Assembly: GCA_028532815.1 (NCBI GenBank)
Contig: JAQQAS010000050.1
Span: forward strand, 1 to 55,464
Source of the DNA: Pleomorphochaeta sp.
Lineage (GTDB): Bacteria > Spirochaetota > Spirochaetia > Sphaerochaetales > Sphaerochaetaceae
Direction: 5' to 3'
DNA: 55,464 nt
A program made the translations under genes and the position numbers. Positions 46,477 through 55,279 of this stretch are shown piece by piece; the stretch's first letter is position 1; each line of letters begins with the position of its first letter. Under the pieces are notes generated by a model that was given only the letters and a program-made list of their open reading frames with translations, did no database searches and was not told the origin of the DNA.

Positions 46477-46967
46477 TGAAAAAACAACTAGTAACTTGTA
46501 CAATTAATGGTAAAGTCCGTGAAAATTATATTGATCCTAGAGCATCTCTTTCAGATCTACTTAGAGGAGAAGAACATCTACATAGTATTAAACATGGTTG
46601 TGATGTAGGTGAGTGTGGAGCTTGTACTGTTGTAATTGATGGTGAAACTTATAACTCTTGTATTTACATGGCAATTTGGGCAGAAGGTAAAAATATTACC
46701 ACTTTAGAAGGTTTATCAACTCTTGATGGAACTATTTCAGATATCCAACAAGCTTTTATCGATGAAGGTGCTATTCAATGTGGTTTCTGTACACCAGGTT
46801 TTATAATGAGTTCATTACCAATAATTGAAAGTGATGAAGAATTTACTCGTGATGAAATTAAAAAACAAGTATCTGGTAATTTCTGTAGATGTACAGGCTA
46901 CGATACCATTGTTACAGCGATAGAGAAAACTCATAATAAACGAAAAGCTGAAAGGGCTAAAAAATAA
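46476..46967 (+). CDS. xdhC: xanthine dehydrogenase-type [2Fe-2S] subunit
   Basis: Iron–sulfur electron-transfer subunit, 163 residues. All eight cluster cysteines are present: the plant-ferredoxin-like set GCDVGECGACTVVIDGETYNSC and the distal helical set QCGFCTPGF…GNFCRCTGYDTIV. It completes the A–B–C operon, and a terminator follows 20 bases later. Note that the symbol follows the E. coli structural xdhC, not the maturation chaperone of the same name. Confidence 0.95.
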   Translation: MKKQLVTCTINGKVRENYIDPRASLSDLLRGEEHLHSIKHGCDVGECGACTVVIDGETYNSCIYMAIWAEGKNITTLEGLSTLDGTISDIQQAFIDEGAIQCGFCTPGFIMSSLPIIESDEEFTRDEIKKQVSGNFCRCTGYDTIVTAIEKTHNKRKAERAKK

Positions 46968-46987
46968 TATTAATATTTGTTTGTTTA

Positions 46988-47018
46988 GGGGTCTCAAAAA
47001 TGGTTTGAGACCCCTTTT
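46988..47018 (+). terminator. xdhABC terminator
   Basis: GGGGTCTCAAA pairs perfectly with TTTGAGACCCC around a five-base loop and is followed by TTTT. This strong stem separates xdhABC from the radical SAM gene. Confidence 0.92.
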
Positions 47019-47059
47019 ATACTTTTAATAAAAAGGCTAATATTTTCTTGAGGAAAATT

Positions 47060-48157
47060 ATGAAAAAACCAATAACCTTAATGATCAAACCAGCTTCAAG
47101 TCTATGTAATTTAAATTGTGATTATTGTTTTTACTTAGATGAAGAGAAAAATAGATTAGATAAAAAGAGAAAAATCATGAACTCTAATACAATAGAAAAT
47201 ATTGTAAAAAATGCTCATGATACTTCTGATAATATAAATTATATATTTCAAGGGGGAGAACCATCTCTTGCTTCTCTTTCTTGGTTTGAAAATTTTTTTT
47301 CGTTAGTTGAAAAGTATAAAAATGAGAATGATATAATAAGTTATAGTTTTCAAACAAATGGAACTTTAATTGATGATAAATTTGCAGCCTTTCTAAAAAA
47401 ACACAATTTTCTTGTTGGTGTATCATTTGACGGATTTTCAAGAATTCATGATTTACATAGAAAATTTAGTGATGGAAGCAAAAGTTCTAAGCAAGTTAAA
47501 AAAGGTTTATCCTCTTTAAGTGAACATAAAGTAGATCATAATATTTTATGCGTTGTAACTAATGAAGTAGCTCAAAATATTGAAAAAATTTATACTAACT
47601 TAGTAAAAGATGGATATCTATATCATCAATATATTGCTTGTTTAGATCCACTTGAAGATAAAGAAAATAAATTTTTAACACCTAGTGTTTATGGGAAATT
47701 TTTAGTTGAATTATTTGATCTTTGGATAGCTGATTTACAAAGAAATAAAAATGTTTCAATTCGCCTATTTAATAATTTTGTTTCTATTCTTTTAGGTAAC
47801 CCTCCAGAAGCTTGTGATATGAATGGAATTTGTTCTGTCCAATATGTTTTTGAATCAAATGGTGATGTTTTTCCATGTGATTTTTACTGTTTGGATGACT
47901 ATCTATTAGGAAATATTAATGAAAATACTTTTACTCAGTTAGATAATAAAAGGGATGAAATTAATTTTATAAAAAATCCACCCAACCTTCATGAAGATTG
48001 TAAAGTTTGTCCTTATTTATATCTGTGTAGAGGTGGATGTCCAAGATATAAAGATAGTAATAATAAATTTAGATTTTGTTCAAGTTACAAATATCTTTTT
48101 GAAAACCGTTTACGAGTATTCAAACAATTAGCTTCTTATATTATTGAGAATAATTAG
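47060..48157 (+). CDS. radical SAM/SPASM protein, anaerobic sulfatase-maturase type
   Basis: A 365-residue radical SAM enzyme resembling anSME, which oxidises the active-site Cys or Ser of sulfatases to formylglycine in anaerobes. The radical SAM cluster loop is SSLCNLNCDYCFY; FQGGEPSL and VGVSFDG are further core motifs. The C-terminal SPASM domain has cysteines in EACDMNGICSVQY, FPCDFYCL and CKVCPYLYLCRGGCPRY, enough for two extra [4Fe-4S] clusters. I start at ATG 47060 behind TTGAGGA. Its 3' end overlaps the convergent LysR gene by 17 bases. No sulfatase gene is in the window, so the client is elsewhere or differs. Confidence 0.87.
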   Translation: MKKPITLMIKPASSLCNLNCDYCFYLDEEKNRLDKKRKIMNSNTIENIVKNAHDTSDNINYIFQGGEPSLASLSWFENFFSLVEKYKNENDIISYSFQTNGTLIDDKFAAFLKKHNFLVGVSFDGFSRIHDLHRKFSDGSKSSKQVKKGLSSLSEHKVDHNILCVVTNEVAQNIEKIYTNLVKDGYLYHQYIACLDPLEDKENKFLTPSVYGKFLVELFDLWIADLQRNKNVSIRLFNNFVSILLGNPPEACDMNGICSVQYVFESNGDVFPCDFYCLDDYLLGNINENTFTQLDNKRDEINFIKNPPNLHEDCKVCPYLYLCRGGCPRYKDSNNKFRFCSSYKYLFENRLRVFKQLASYIIENN

Positions 48158-49022
48158 CCTTACAGATATCAATTAATTCTTTTAAGGTTGGTGAAATATA
48201 TTTGTTTTTATGATGTATTATCATATATGCTCTCTTTAATGAGATATCTTCTATTTCTTTAGCAATGAGGTAGGTATTGTTTTTTAAATTATTAGCCCAT
48301 AGAGATGGTAATATTGTTATACCTAAATTTTGTTCAACTAAAGAGATTATAGCTTGGGTACTTGTACTATCCCAAACTTCATCAATTTTAATATTATTAG
48401 CTATTAGTATAGAGTCTATTAATTTTCTAACAGCGCTATGCTTTTCTCTAAGAATAAGAGTATTATTTTCGATATCTAATAACTTTATATTATTTTTATT
48501 AGAGAGAGGATTGTCTTTTGACAAAAATAATAATAAAGAATCACAGTAGAAAGAAGTATATATTATGTCTTTTTTATTTACAGGTGTTTCAATTAAAGCT
48601 ATATCTATATCATTTTTTAGTACTAAATCAGCTAAAGTATTAGAATCTCTAACTATTAATTCAATTTTGACTTTAGAATTTGAAGTTTCAAATCTCTTTA
48701 AGATTTCAGGAAGTAAGAAAATAGCTATTGTTGTACTACATCCAAGTTTTATTTTTTTTGTTAAATCACAATCTTTAAGGGACGATTCTAATTGATTCAC
48801 TTTATTAATTATTTCTCTTGCTTGATATAAAAAGACTTTTCCTTCTTCTGTTAATATCAATTTTCTTGAAATCCTATCGAATAATTTAATTCCATAGTGA
48901 GATTCAATCTCTTTTATTGCAAAACTGATAGAAGGTTGGGCTATATGTAATTTTTCGGCAGCCGCAACTGTACTTTTGTTCTCGCAAACAGAAATGAATA
49001 TGTTAAGATGTCGTAATGTCAT
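48141..49022 (-). CDS. LysR-family transcriptional regulator
   Basis: A 293-residue regulator. The N-terminal winged helix (MTLRHLNIFISVCENKSTVAAAEKLHIAQPSISFAIKEIE) is the classic LysR pattern; residues about 90–290 form the effector-binding domain. It is divergent from the chromate-transporter pair across 96 bases, the usual arrangement for a LysR regulator and its target, and convergent with the radical SAM gene. An oxyanion or sulfur-compound effector is a guess from context. Confidence 0.93.
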   Translation of the reverse strand: MTLRHLNIFISVCENKSTVAAAEKLHIAQPSISFAIKEIESHYGIKLFDRISRKLILTEEGKVFLYQAREIINKVNQLESSLKDCDLTKKIKLGCSTTIAIFLLPEILKRFETSNSKVKIELIVRDSNTLADLVLKNDIDIALIETPVNKKDIIYTSFYCDSLLLFLSKDNPLSNKNNIKLLDIENNTLILREKHSAVRKLIDSILIANNIKIDEVWDSTSTQAIISLVEQNLGITILPSLWANNLKNNTYLIAKEIEDISLKRAYMIIHHKNKYISPTLKELIDICKANYSQ

Positions 49023-49118
49023 TTTTGTATCCTATAAGAAAATAGTTATAATTATTATTAATATATTATATTTTACATATATAATGAAATGATATATAGT
49101 GTCTCTTGAAGGAATTAT

Positions 49119-49679
49119 ATGAAAAAGAAAGATTATTTTAAACTATTTAGAATAATGTTTACACTTAGTGCTTTCACCTTTGGGGGAGGGTACGTAATTG
49201 TATCATTAATGAAGAATGAATTTGTTGATAGATTAAAATGGATTGATGAAGAGGAGATGTTAAATCTTGTTGCTATTGCTCAATCCTCTCCTGGAGCTGT
49301 TGCAGTTAATGGATCTATATTAGTTGGGTACAAAGTTGGAGGAATACCTGGGGCAATTGTTTCAATTTTTGGTACTATTTTACCACCTTTTATAATTTTG
49401 TCTGCAATTTCTGTTGGTTACAATCAATTCAAAGAAAATGTGTATGTAGGTGCTTTTTTGAAAGGAATGCAACCTGCAATCGCTGCTATTATCATCTCTG
49501 TTGTTATTCAACTAGGATTAAACATTATAAAGCAAAAAGAAGTTTACTTTATCATTATAATGGTATTAGCCTTTTTAGTAACATATTTTATGAATGTTAA
49601 TATCATCTTAGTTATTTTATCTTGTGCTGTTCTTGGTGGGTTTTATGCTCTCTATAAACAAAAAAAAGGAGTTAAGTAA
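49119..49679 (+). CDS. chromate transporter family, N-terminal-type half
   Basis: A 186-residue membrane protein of the CHR superfamily with the hallmark FTFGGGYVIVSLMKNEFVDRLKWIDEEEML and AIAQSSPGAVAVNGSILVGYKVGG. About five or six hydrophobic segments are present. Short CHR proteins of this kind come in pairs that together equal one long ChrA. Transport of chromate is established for ChrA; in an anaerobe the natural substrate may be another oxyanion such as sulfate. The ribosome site is GAAGGA; the stop overlaps the second half's start. Confidence 0.9.
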   Translation: MKKKDYFKLFRIMFTLSAFTFGGGYVIVSLMKNEFVDRLKWIDEEEMLNLVAIAQSSPGAVAVNGSILVGYKVGGIPGAIVSIFGTILPPFIILSAISVGYNQFKENVYVGAFLKGMQPAIAAIIISVVIQLGLNIIKQKEVYFIIIMVLAFLVTYFMNVNIILVILSCAVLGGFYALYKQKKGVK

Positions 49680-50239
49680 TGACATTATTCGCTTTATTTC
49701 TTTGTTTTCTACAAATTGGAGCATTTAGCTTTGGTGGAGGTTTAGCAGCTTTACCACTAATTCAACAACAAGTTGTTACACTTAATAATTGGATGAGTAT
49801 GAGTGAATTTACAGACCTTATTGCTATTGCAGAAATGACTCCTGGTCCAATTGCTGTAAATAGTGCAACCTTTGTTGGAATCCATTTGTTTGGAATTAAA
49901 GGAGCAATTGTTGCAACTTTAGGGTGTATACTACCATCTATTCTATTTGTAGCTGCGTTAGGATTTTTATATAATAAATATAAAAAACACTATTTATTAG
50001 AAGGTGTCCTAGCTGGTCTTAGACCTGCTGTAGTTGCTATGATTTTAAGTGCTGGAATTTCAATATTTTTAATTGCTGTTTTTGGAACTGAATTAAATAG
50101 TTTTAATATATATGCAATTATAATATTCTTATGTGCCTTATATTTTATGGCAATAAAAAAAGTGAATCCAATATTAGTTCTACTTTTAAGTGGAATAATT
50201 GGTGGAGGATTTTATATATTTATGGGACTTCCAATATAA
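49679..50239 (+). CDS. chromate transporter family, C-terminal-type half
   Basis: The second 186-residue CHR protein, starting within the first gene's stop codon (TAATG). It repeats the family signature FSFGGGLAALPLIQQQVV and AIAEMTPGPIAVNSATFVGIHLFG. The two halves are homologous and of identical length, presumably inserted in the membrane in opposite orientations and acting as a heterodimer. It is followed by a terminator shared with the convergent YeiH-family gene. Confidence 0.9.
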   Translation: MTLFALFLCFLQIGAFSFGGGLAALPLIQQQVVTLNNWMSMSEFTDLIAIAEMTPGPIAVNSATFVGIHLFGIKGAIVATLGCILPSILFVAALGFLYNKYKKHYLLEGVLAGLRPAVVAMILSAGISIFLIAVFGTELNSFNIYAIIIFLCALYFMAIKKVNPILVLLLSGIIGGGFYIFMGLPI

Positions 50240-50250
50240 AAAAAAATTTA

Positions 50251-50277
50251 AGGTGCCAAATGGCACCTCATTTTTTT
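50251..50277. terminator. bidirectional terminator between chr pair and yeiH-like gene
   Basis: AGGTGCCA pairs with TGGCACCT around AA, with an A-rich flank on the left and an eight-base T-run on the right that runs up to the stop of the convergent gene. Confidence 0.9.
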
Positions 50278-50279
50278 TA

Positions 50280-51305
50280 TTACCAAATATTTAATGCATG
50301 TTGCATAAATAGACTAACTATAGTTATACCAATCCAACAAGTGAATCCTAGAAAAATTGGTTTTCCACCTTTTTTAATTAACTTAACTAAATTAGTGTTG
50401 AATCCAATGGCTCCCATTGCCATGATGATAAAGAATTTACTTAAAGTTTTAAAAGGTGAAAAAACACTTTGATCAACTCCAAAATTAGTTAATATAGTTG
50501 TAATTAAAGAAGCAATTATAAAATAAATGATAAATAGTGGAAATATTTTTTTCCAGTTATAAATTTCTGTTGTTTTTGTTTTTTTAGTTTGAATAAATGC
50601 TAAAACTAAAGTAATTGGAATAATAGCTAAAGTTCTAGTTAGTTTAACAGTTACAGCTTTATCAAGAGTTTGTGTTGATAAATTAAACATACTATCCCAG
50701 GTTGAGGCAGCAGCTGTAACAGATGATGTATCATTTATTGCAGTTCCTGCAAAAATCCCAAATGCATTTCCACTTTCAGTACTAAAATTTAATAAAACAC
50801 CAAGTTGAGGGAATATTATAGCAGCTAGAACATTGAAAAAGAATATTACAGAAAGGGCCGTTGCTACCTCATCATCATCTGCATTTATAACAGAAGTTGT
50901 TGCTGCAATTGCACTACCACCACAAATAGAAGAGCCAACTCCAACTAAAGTTGCAATTTTACTATCAATTTTGAAAGCTTTACTTAAGAAATAAGCAATT
51001 AATAATGAAGTAGTAATTGTTGATACAATAATTGGTAATGATTGTTTTCCTGTCTCTAATACTACATTTAGATTTAATCCAAAACCAAGAAGAATTACAG
51101 CATATTGTAATATTTTTTTAGAAGTAAATCTTATTCCTTTTTCATAACTTGATTTATCTTTTACTAAAGGATTTAAAATCATGCCAAAAATTATAGCAAG
51201 TATTGGTCCCCCAATTAGTGGAAATTTTGCTCCAATTATAAAGGCTGGAATTGCTATTAAAATAGCTAATATAAAACCTTTTAAGTTCTCTTTTATAAAA
51301 TTCAT
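50280..51305 (-). CDS. yeiH: YeiH-family (UPF0324) membrane transporter
   Basis: A 341-residue inner-membrane protein with about ten hydrophobic segments. UPF0324 features are visible: FIIGAKFPLIGGPILAIIFGMILNPLV, KKILQYAVILLGFGLNL, the GVGSSICGGSAIAATTSVI loop and AGTAINDTSSVTAAA. Homologues are called putative sulfate or sulfite exporters. Two ATG codons are adjacent (51308 and 51305); AGGAG is better spaced for 51305. It is divergent from a LysR gene, mirroring the yeiE–yeiH arrangement in enterics. Confidence 0.9.
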   Translation of the reverse strand: MNFIKENLKGFILAILIAIPAFIIGAKFPLIGGPILAIIFGMILNPLVKDKSSYEKGIRFTSKKILQYAVILLGFGLNLNVVLETGKQSLPIIVSTITTSLLIAYFLSKAFKIDSKIATLVGVGSSICGGSAIAATTSVINADDDEVATALSVIFFFNVLAAIIFPQLGVLLNFSTESGNAFGIFAGTAINDTSSVTAAASTWDSMFNLSTQTLDKAVTVKLTRTLAIIPITLVLAFIQTKKTKTTEIYNWKKIFPLFIIYFIIASLITTILTNFGVDQSVFSPFKTLSKFFIIMAMGAIGFNTNLVKLIKKGGKPIFLGFTCWIGITIVSLFMQHALNIW

Positions 51306-51401
51306 CATTTTCTCCTATTGATTGTTGAATATAGCAAAAAATGTTAATAAAATAAAATAATAGTTTTTGATTTATTGATAAAAAATTTTTATGAGGTACA
51401 T

Positions 51402-52247
51402 ATGCTCGATTATAAGATAAGAACATTTATGACTTTGTGTAAGACAATGAATTATAGAGTAACAGCTGAGATGCTAAATATGAGTCAACCTTCTGTAACT
51501 CAACATATACAACTTCTAGAGCAATATTATGATACAAAATTATTTGTGTATGATAAAAAAAAATTATACAAAACACCTTCTGCCTCTCTTCTTGAAAAAC
51601 ATTTGGCTACAATTATTAACAATGAGAAGTACTTAGAACAAGAGCTAAGTAAATCCAAAGTAAAATCAATAAGGATTGGTGCTACTAAAACAATCGGCAA
51701 CTACGTAATTAACGATAAAATAATTAAATTAATCAAAAACAACTATGTTATAACTTTTGTAATAGATAATACAAAATCTTTATTACAGAAGTTAAATGAT
51801 AATGAATTGGATCTTTTGATAATAGAAGGTGTTTTTAATAAAAATAGTTATGATTATAGATTATTTAGAAAAGAACCTTTCCTTGGAGTATGTTCAAAAG
51901 ACCATCCTTTTTCGAAAAGATGCGTTAGTTTTGAAGATATTTTTGAAGAAAATTTAATTATAAGAGAAAAAGGATCTGGAACTAGATTAATATTTGAACA
52001 AGAACTTATAAGAAATAATTATTCACTCGATAGTTTTAAAAAAGTTCATTGCATAAGTAATTTTGAATTAATAAAACAACTTATTAATAATAATTTAGGT
52101 ATTACCTTTGCCTATCAATCTATTATTCAAAATAGTGGTTTAGATACATTTGATATAGAAAACAACAAAATCGTAAGAGAATTTAACTATGTTTGTTTAA
52201 AACATACAAAAATTGACGAATTAATTTCTACTTTTGAAAATATCTAA
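51402..52247 (+). CDS. LysR-family regulator (YeiE/CysB-like position)
   Basis: A 281-residue LysR regulator with the helix-turn-helix MTLCKTMNYRVTAEMLNMSQPSVTQHIQLLEQYYDTKLF at its N-terminus and an effector domain from about residue 90. The start is ATG 51402 behind GAGG; an in-frame TTG at 51375 would add nine non-conserved residues. It shares a 96-base divergent control region with the YeiH-family gene and most likely regulates it. Confidence 0.92.
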   Translation: MLDYKIRTFMTLCKTMNYRVTAEMLNMSQPSVTQHIQLLEQYYDTKLFVYDKKKLYKTPSASLLEKHLATIINNEKYLEQELSKSKVKSIRIGATKTIGNYVINDKIIKLIKNNYVITFVIDNTKSLLQKLNDNELDLLIIEGVFNKNSYDYRLFRKEPFLGVCSKDHPFSKRCVSFEDIFEENLIIREKGSGTRLIFEQELIRNNYSLDSFKKVHCISNFELIKQLINNNLGITFAYQSIIQNSGLDTFDIENNKIVREFNYVCLKHTKIDELISTFENI

Positions 52248-52371
52248 TAATGATATTCTTTTTTTGTCATTGAATTCTAATTGTAAGTGTTTAATAATAG
52301 AAATATCTAATGATATAAAAAAATGGATTTATAAATATATTCTCAAATGAGTTATAAAAAGGAGCATAATT

Positions 52372-53691
52372 TTGAATGACTTAGTGTTTAAAGATAATTT
52401 TGTTTTTGGATGTGCAACTGCAGCTTATCAAATTGAAGGAGCAGTTAATGAAGGAGGAAGGGGTAAAACTATCTGGGATGATTTTTCTCATACCCCAGGC
52501 AAAATATTTAATAATGAAAATGGTGATATTGCTTGTGATTCTTATCATAGATATAAAGAAGATATAGCTATTTTAAAAGAATTAGGCTTCAGTGCTTATA
52601 GATTTTCTTTTGCTTGGTCTAGAATTTTTCCAAATGGTGTAAAAGAAATAAATAGAGAAGGAGTGGATTATTACCATTCTCTCTTAGAAGAACTTCTAAA
52701 AAATAATATCACACCATATGTAACATTATATCATTGGGATTTACCTTCAGCCCTCGGGGATTGGACAAATAGAGAATGTGCATATGCGTTTAGAGATTAC
52801 GCTAAATTCTGTTTTAAAGAATATTCTAGTGAAGTTAAAAACTGGATTACTTTAAATGAACCTTTCTGTTCAAGCATAGTGTCTCACTATCAAGGTCGTC
52901 ATGCACCCGGTCATCAAGATTTAAATGAAGCTATTACTAGTGCTCACCACTTAAATCTAGCTCATGGGCTTGCAGTACAAGAATTTAGAAAACTTAATAT
53001 CGAAGGTAAAATTGGTATTACAATAAATACTATTTACCCTCAAGCTGCAAGTAAATTAAAAGAAGATGTTTTAATAGCTGACTTTGCAAAAGCTTGTCAA
53101 ACTGATATTTTTATATCTCCCATTTTTAAAGGAGAATATCCTTCTCAAATTGAATCAATGTTAAAGCTGAAAATTCCTATTGAAAAAGATGATTTAAATA
53201 ATATCAATCAAAAAATAGATTTCATTGGCATGAATTATTATAGTGAGAGTTTAGTTAAATATGATGAAAATTCTCCATTTAAAATGAAAGAAGTTAATAG
53301 TTGGCAAAAAACTACAGAAATGGGATGGAGTATTGTTCCAAAAGGATTGTTGAGATTTTTGAGAACTCTAAACAATGATACAGATAATATCGATATTTAT
53401 ATTACAGAAAATGGAATGGCATGTAATGATATATTAACATCTGATATGAGAGTCCACGATACTGATAGAATTGAGTACTTTAGACAACATTTATTATATT
53501 GCAAAAAGGCTATAGAAGAGAAAATTCCTCTTAAAGGTTATTTTGCCTGGTCTCTTCTCGACAATTTCGAATGGGCGTATGGCTATTCAAAAAGGTTTGG
53601 AATTACATATGTAGATTATCAAAATAATTGTAAGAGAATAATTAAAGATAGTGGATACTTTTTACGAGATGTAATGTTATCTTTGATTTAA
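52372..53691 (+). CDS. family GH1 beta-glucosidase
   Basis: A 439-residue TIM-barrel glycosidase. The N-terminal signature FVFGCATAAYQIEGAVNEGGRG, the acid/base glutamate in WITLNEPF and the nucleophile glutamate in DIYITENGMA are all intact; WSLLDNFEWAYGYSKRFGI closes the active site. No signal peptide, so it acts in the cytoplasm on imported beta-glucosides (6-phospho forms cannot be excluded). Start is TTG at 52372, eight bases after AAAAGGAG; no in-frame ATG is near. It is monocistronic with a downstream hairpin. Confidence 0.95.
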   Translation: MNDLVFKDNFVFGCATAAYQIEGAVNEGGRGKTIWDDFSHTPGKIFNNENGDIACDSYHRYKEDIAILKELGFSAYRFSFAWSRIFPNGVKEINREGVDYYHSLLEELLKNNITPYVTLYHWDLPSALGDWTNRECAYAFRDYAKFCFKEYSSEVKNWITLNEPFCSSIVSHYQGRHAPGHQDLNEAITSAHHLNLAHGLAVQEFRKLNIEGKIGITINTIYPQAASKLKEDVLIADFAKACQTDIFISPIFKGEYPSQIESMLKLKIPIEKDDLNNINQKIDFIGMNYYSESLVKYDENSPFKMKEVNSWQKTTEMGWSIVPKGLLRFLRTLNNDTDNIDIYITENGMACNDILTSDMRVHDTDRIEYFRQHLLYCKKAIEEKIPLKGYFAWSLLDNFEWAYGYSKRFGITYVDYQNNCKRIIKDSGYFLRDVMLSLI

Positions 53692-53719
53692 ATTAAGTAA
53701 TTCTTTAATAAAATAATGA

Positions 53720-53761
53720 AATTCTTCACAATTTAAAAAGAAATTTTTATTGTGAAGAATT
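53720..53761. terminator. hairpin between bgl and zntB-like genes
   Basis: AATTCTTCACAAT pairs perfectly with ATTGTGAAGAATT over a 16-base A/T loop, between the two convergent genes. The flanks are only moderately T-rich. Confidence 0.65.
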
Positions 53762-53766
53762 ATTTA

Positions 53767-54732
53767 CTACATCCATTTTTTCTTTTTAAAGAAAATAATC
53801 TCAATTATGGCAATTAATATAAGGAAAATGCAGACAAATAAGAATGCTAAAGGGTGATGTGCTTTAGGAATACCGTCAACGTTTATACCAAGAAGACCAG
53901 TTATTAGACTTAATGGTAAGAAAATTACAGTAACAATAGAAAGTAAGTACATCGTTTTATTCATTTTGCTTGAAATTTGACTATCTAGTTCATCCTGTGT
54001 AACAGCTATTCTCTCTTTAGCTGCATCCAAATCTTCAACATATCTAGTTAAGATATCTAGAGTCTCTCTTAATATTGCTATCTCATCCTTTTTTAAAAAA
54101 TGCATACCTTCTGTTTGTAACTTTGAAATTACATTTAACTGAGGTGATAAATATCTTCTTAATTTAATAATTTGTCTTCTAAGTTCACTAATTACAGTTC
54201 TTAGGGGTTTATCTCTATTATCAAATACTTTATCTTCTAGTTCTTCAACTTGATTTAAAATACTATTTATAGATTCGTCCATCCTAATTGATATGTACTT
54301 AGTAAGTTGAGCCAAAAATTCACCTTCAGTTTTAGGACCGTTTTCATTCATTATATCATTTTTTAAATCACTGATTGCTTTAACCTTACGTCTCCATATA
54401 GTGATTATTCTTTTTTCTTCAATCCAAATTCTTAAGGATACCATATCATCAGGTGCTGCCCCAACATTTAAGTTTACAGCTCTAAGAATTAAAAGTAATC
54501 CATCATTATGTGTAAAATATCTAGGCCTAGTATCTTCTGCTAAAAGAGCTGCTATTACTAGAGGATCTACATTGCTTTGCTGCTGAAGCCATTTATGATT
54601 TAATTCATAATTATAATCTAGATCAATCCAAAGCAGATTTTCGGAAGGCTTTATTTTGTTTTGAGAATTAAATTGAAGTTCTTTATGGTTACCATGACTA
54701 TCAATCAATAAAGCTTGTATTTTATTATCCAT
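53767..54732 (-). CDS. zntB: CorA-family metal transporter, ZntB-like
   Basis: A 321-residue divalent-cation transporter. A large cytoplasmic domain ends in a long charged helix, followed by two membrane helices at the C-terminus (about residues 262–285 and 295–315). Between them the pore motif reads GLLGINVDGIP: the GIN triplet with NVxGIP is the ZntB (zinc) form, not the GMN of Mg2+-type CorA. The final lysine-rich tail (KKKKW) is usual. ATG at 54732 is preferred to the overlapping GTG at 54735; AAAGGAG lies upstream. Confidence 0.9.
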   Translation of the reverse strand: MDNKIQALLIDSHGNHKELQFNSQNKIKPSENLLWIDLDYNYELNHKWLQQQSNVDPLVIAALLAEDTRPRYFTHNDGLLLILRAVNLNVGAAPDDMVSLRIWIEEKRIITIWRRKVKAISDLKNDIMNENGPKTEGEFLAQLTKYISIRMDESINSILNQVEELEDKVFDNRDKPLRTVISELRRQIIKLRRYLSPQLNVISKLQTEGMHFLKKDEIAILRETLDILTRYVEDLDAAKERIAVTQDELDSQISSKMNKTMYLLSIVTVIFLPLSLITGLLGINVDGIPKAHHPLAFLFVCIFLILIAIIEIIFFKKKKWM

Positions 54733-54868
54733 CACTTGACTCTCCTTTTTAGAAGTATTTTAAATTTGACGTAAGTTTTAAATACTCTTATTTACAATAT
54801 GGGGTAGGAAGTTTTATTAATCAAGAAAAAATTAATATGAGCTTTAATTAAATGATGAAGAAAAATAA

Positions 54869-54905
54869 AAAAACTGTTAAAAGAATAAATCTTAAAACAG
54901 TTTTT
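54869..54905 (-). terminator. ssrA terminator
   Basis: AAAAACTGTT and AACAGTTTTT arms form a hairpin six bases downstream of the tmRNA 3' end; on the minus strand it is followed by a T-rich run. Confidence 0.85.
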
Positions 54906-54910
54906 AATAG

Positions 54911-55279
54911 TGGAGGTGGGGGGATTCGAACCCCCGTCCTAACGTGCCACCCACTGACGTCTACAAGCTTAGTTAATGAGTAATTGTCGATAGAACATTG
55001 CACATTAACAAACTACGTTCTATCCAAGCTGACTAAAATGTCCTTTTATTGCGCCAGCAATTATAAAAGTAAGCTCCTATTGTTACAAGCATCTTAGAGT
55101 TAAGAGCGGCACCCTAAAAGCCTGTACGCTAACTACAATTAAGCAGCGAAAGCGTATTCTGCAGTTTCGAAGTATTCTTCGTCTTTTTTAGCAGTTAATT
55201 TTGTTTGCTAGTTTTGGGAGTTGGCGCTCCGCTTGCAGCCACTGGCCTGATCTACGCCAGTCGAAACCGGTACACCCCC
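54911..55279 (-). ncRNA. ssrA: transfer-messenger RNA (tmRNA)
   Basis: The 369-base RNA rescues stalled ribosomes. The ends form a tRNA-like acceptor: 5' GGGGGUG pairs with 3' CACCUCC, followed by discriminator A; CCA is not encoded. The T-arm GGGGGTTCGAATCCCCC and the 5' TTTCGACTGGCG element are conserved. The tag frame on the minus strand runs from GCT at 55192 to TAA at 55139 and reads AKKDEEYFETAEYAFAA, 17 residues. The resume codon is preceded by TTAACT, a usual context. The tag ends in FAA where most end in LAA. Confidence 0.96.

Noticed and set aside
55139-55204. tmRNA tag frame starting at the upstream GCA (GCAAACAAA)
   Set aside because: That frame hits TAA after six codons, giving a short tag without the usual hydrophobic Ala-Ala end. 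The GCT-led frame preceded by TTAACT gives a normal tag.
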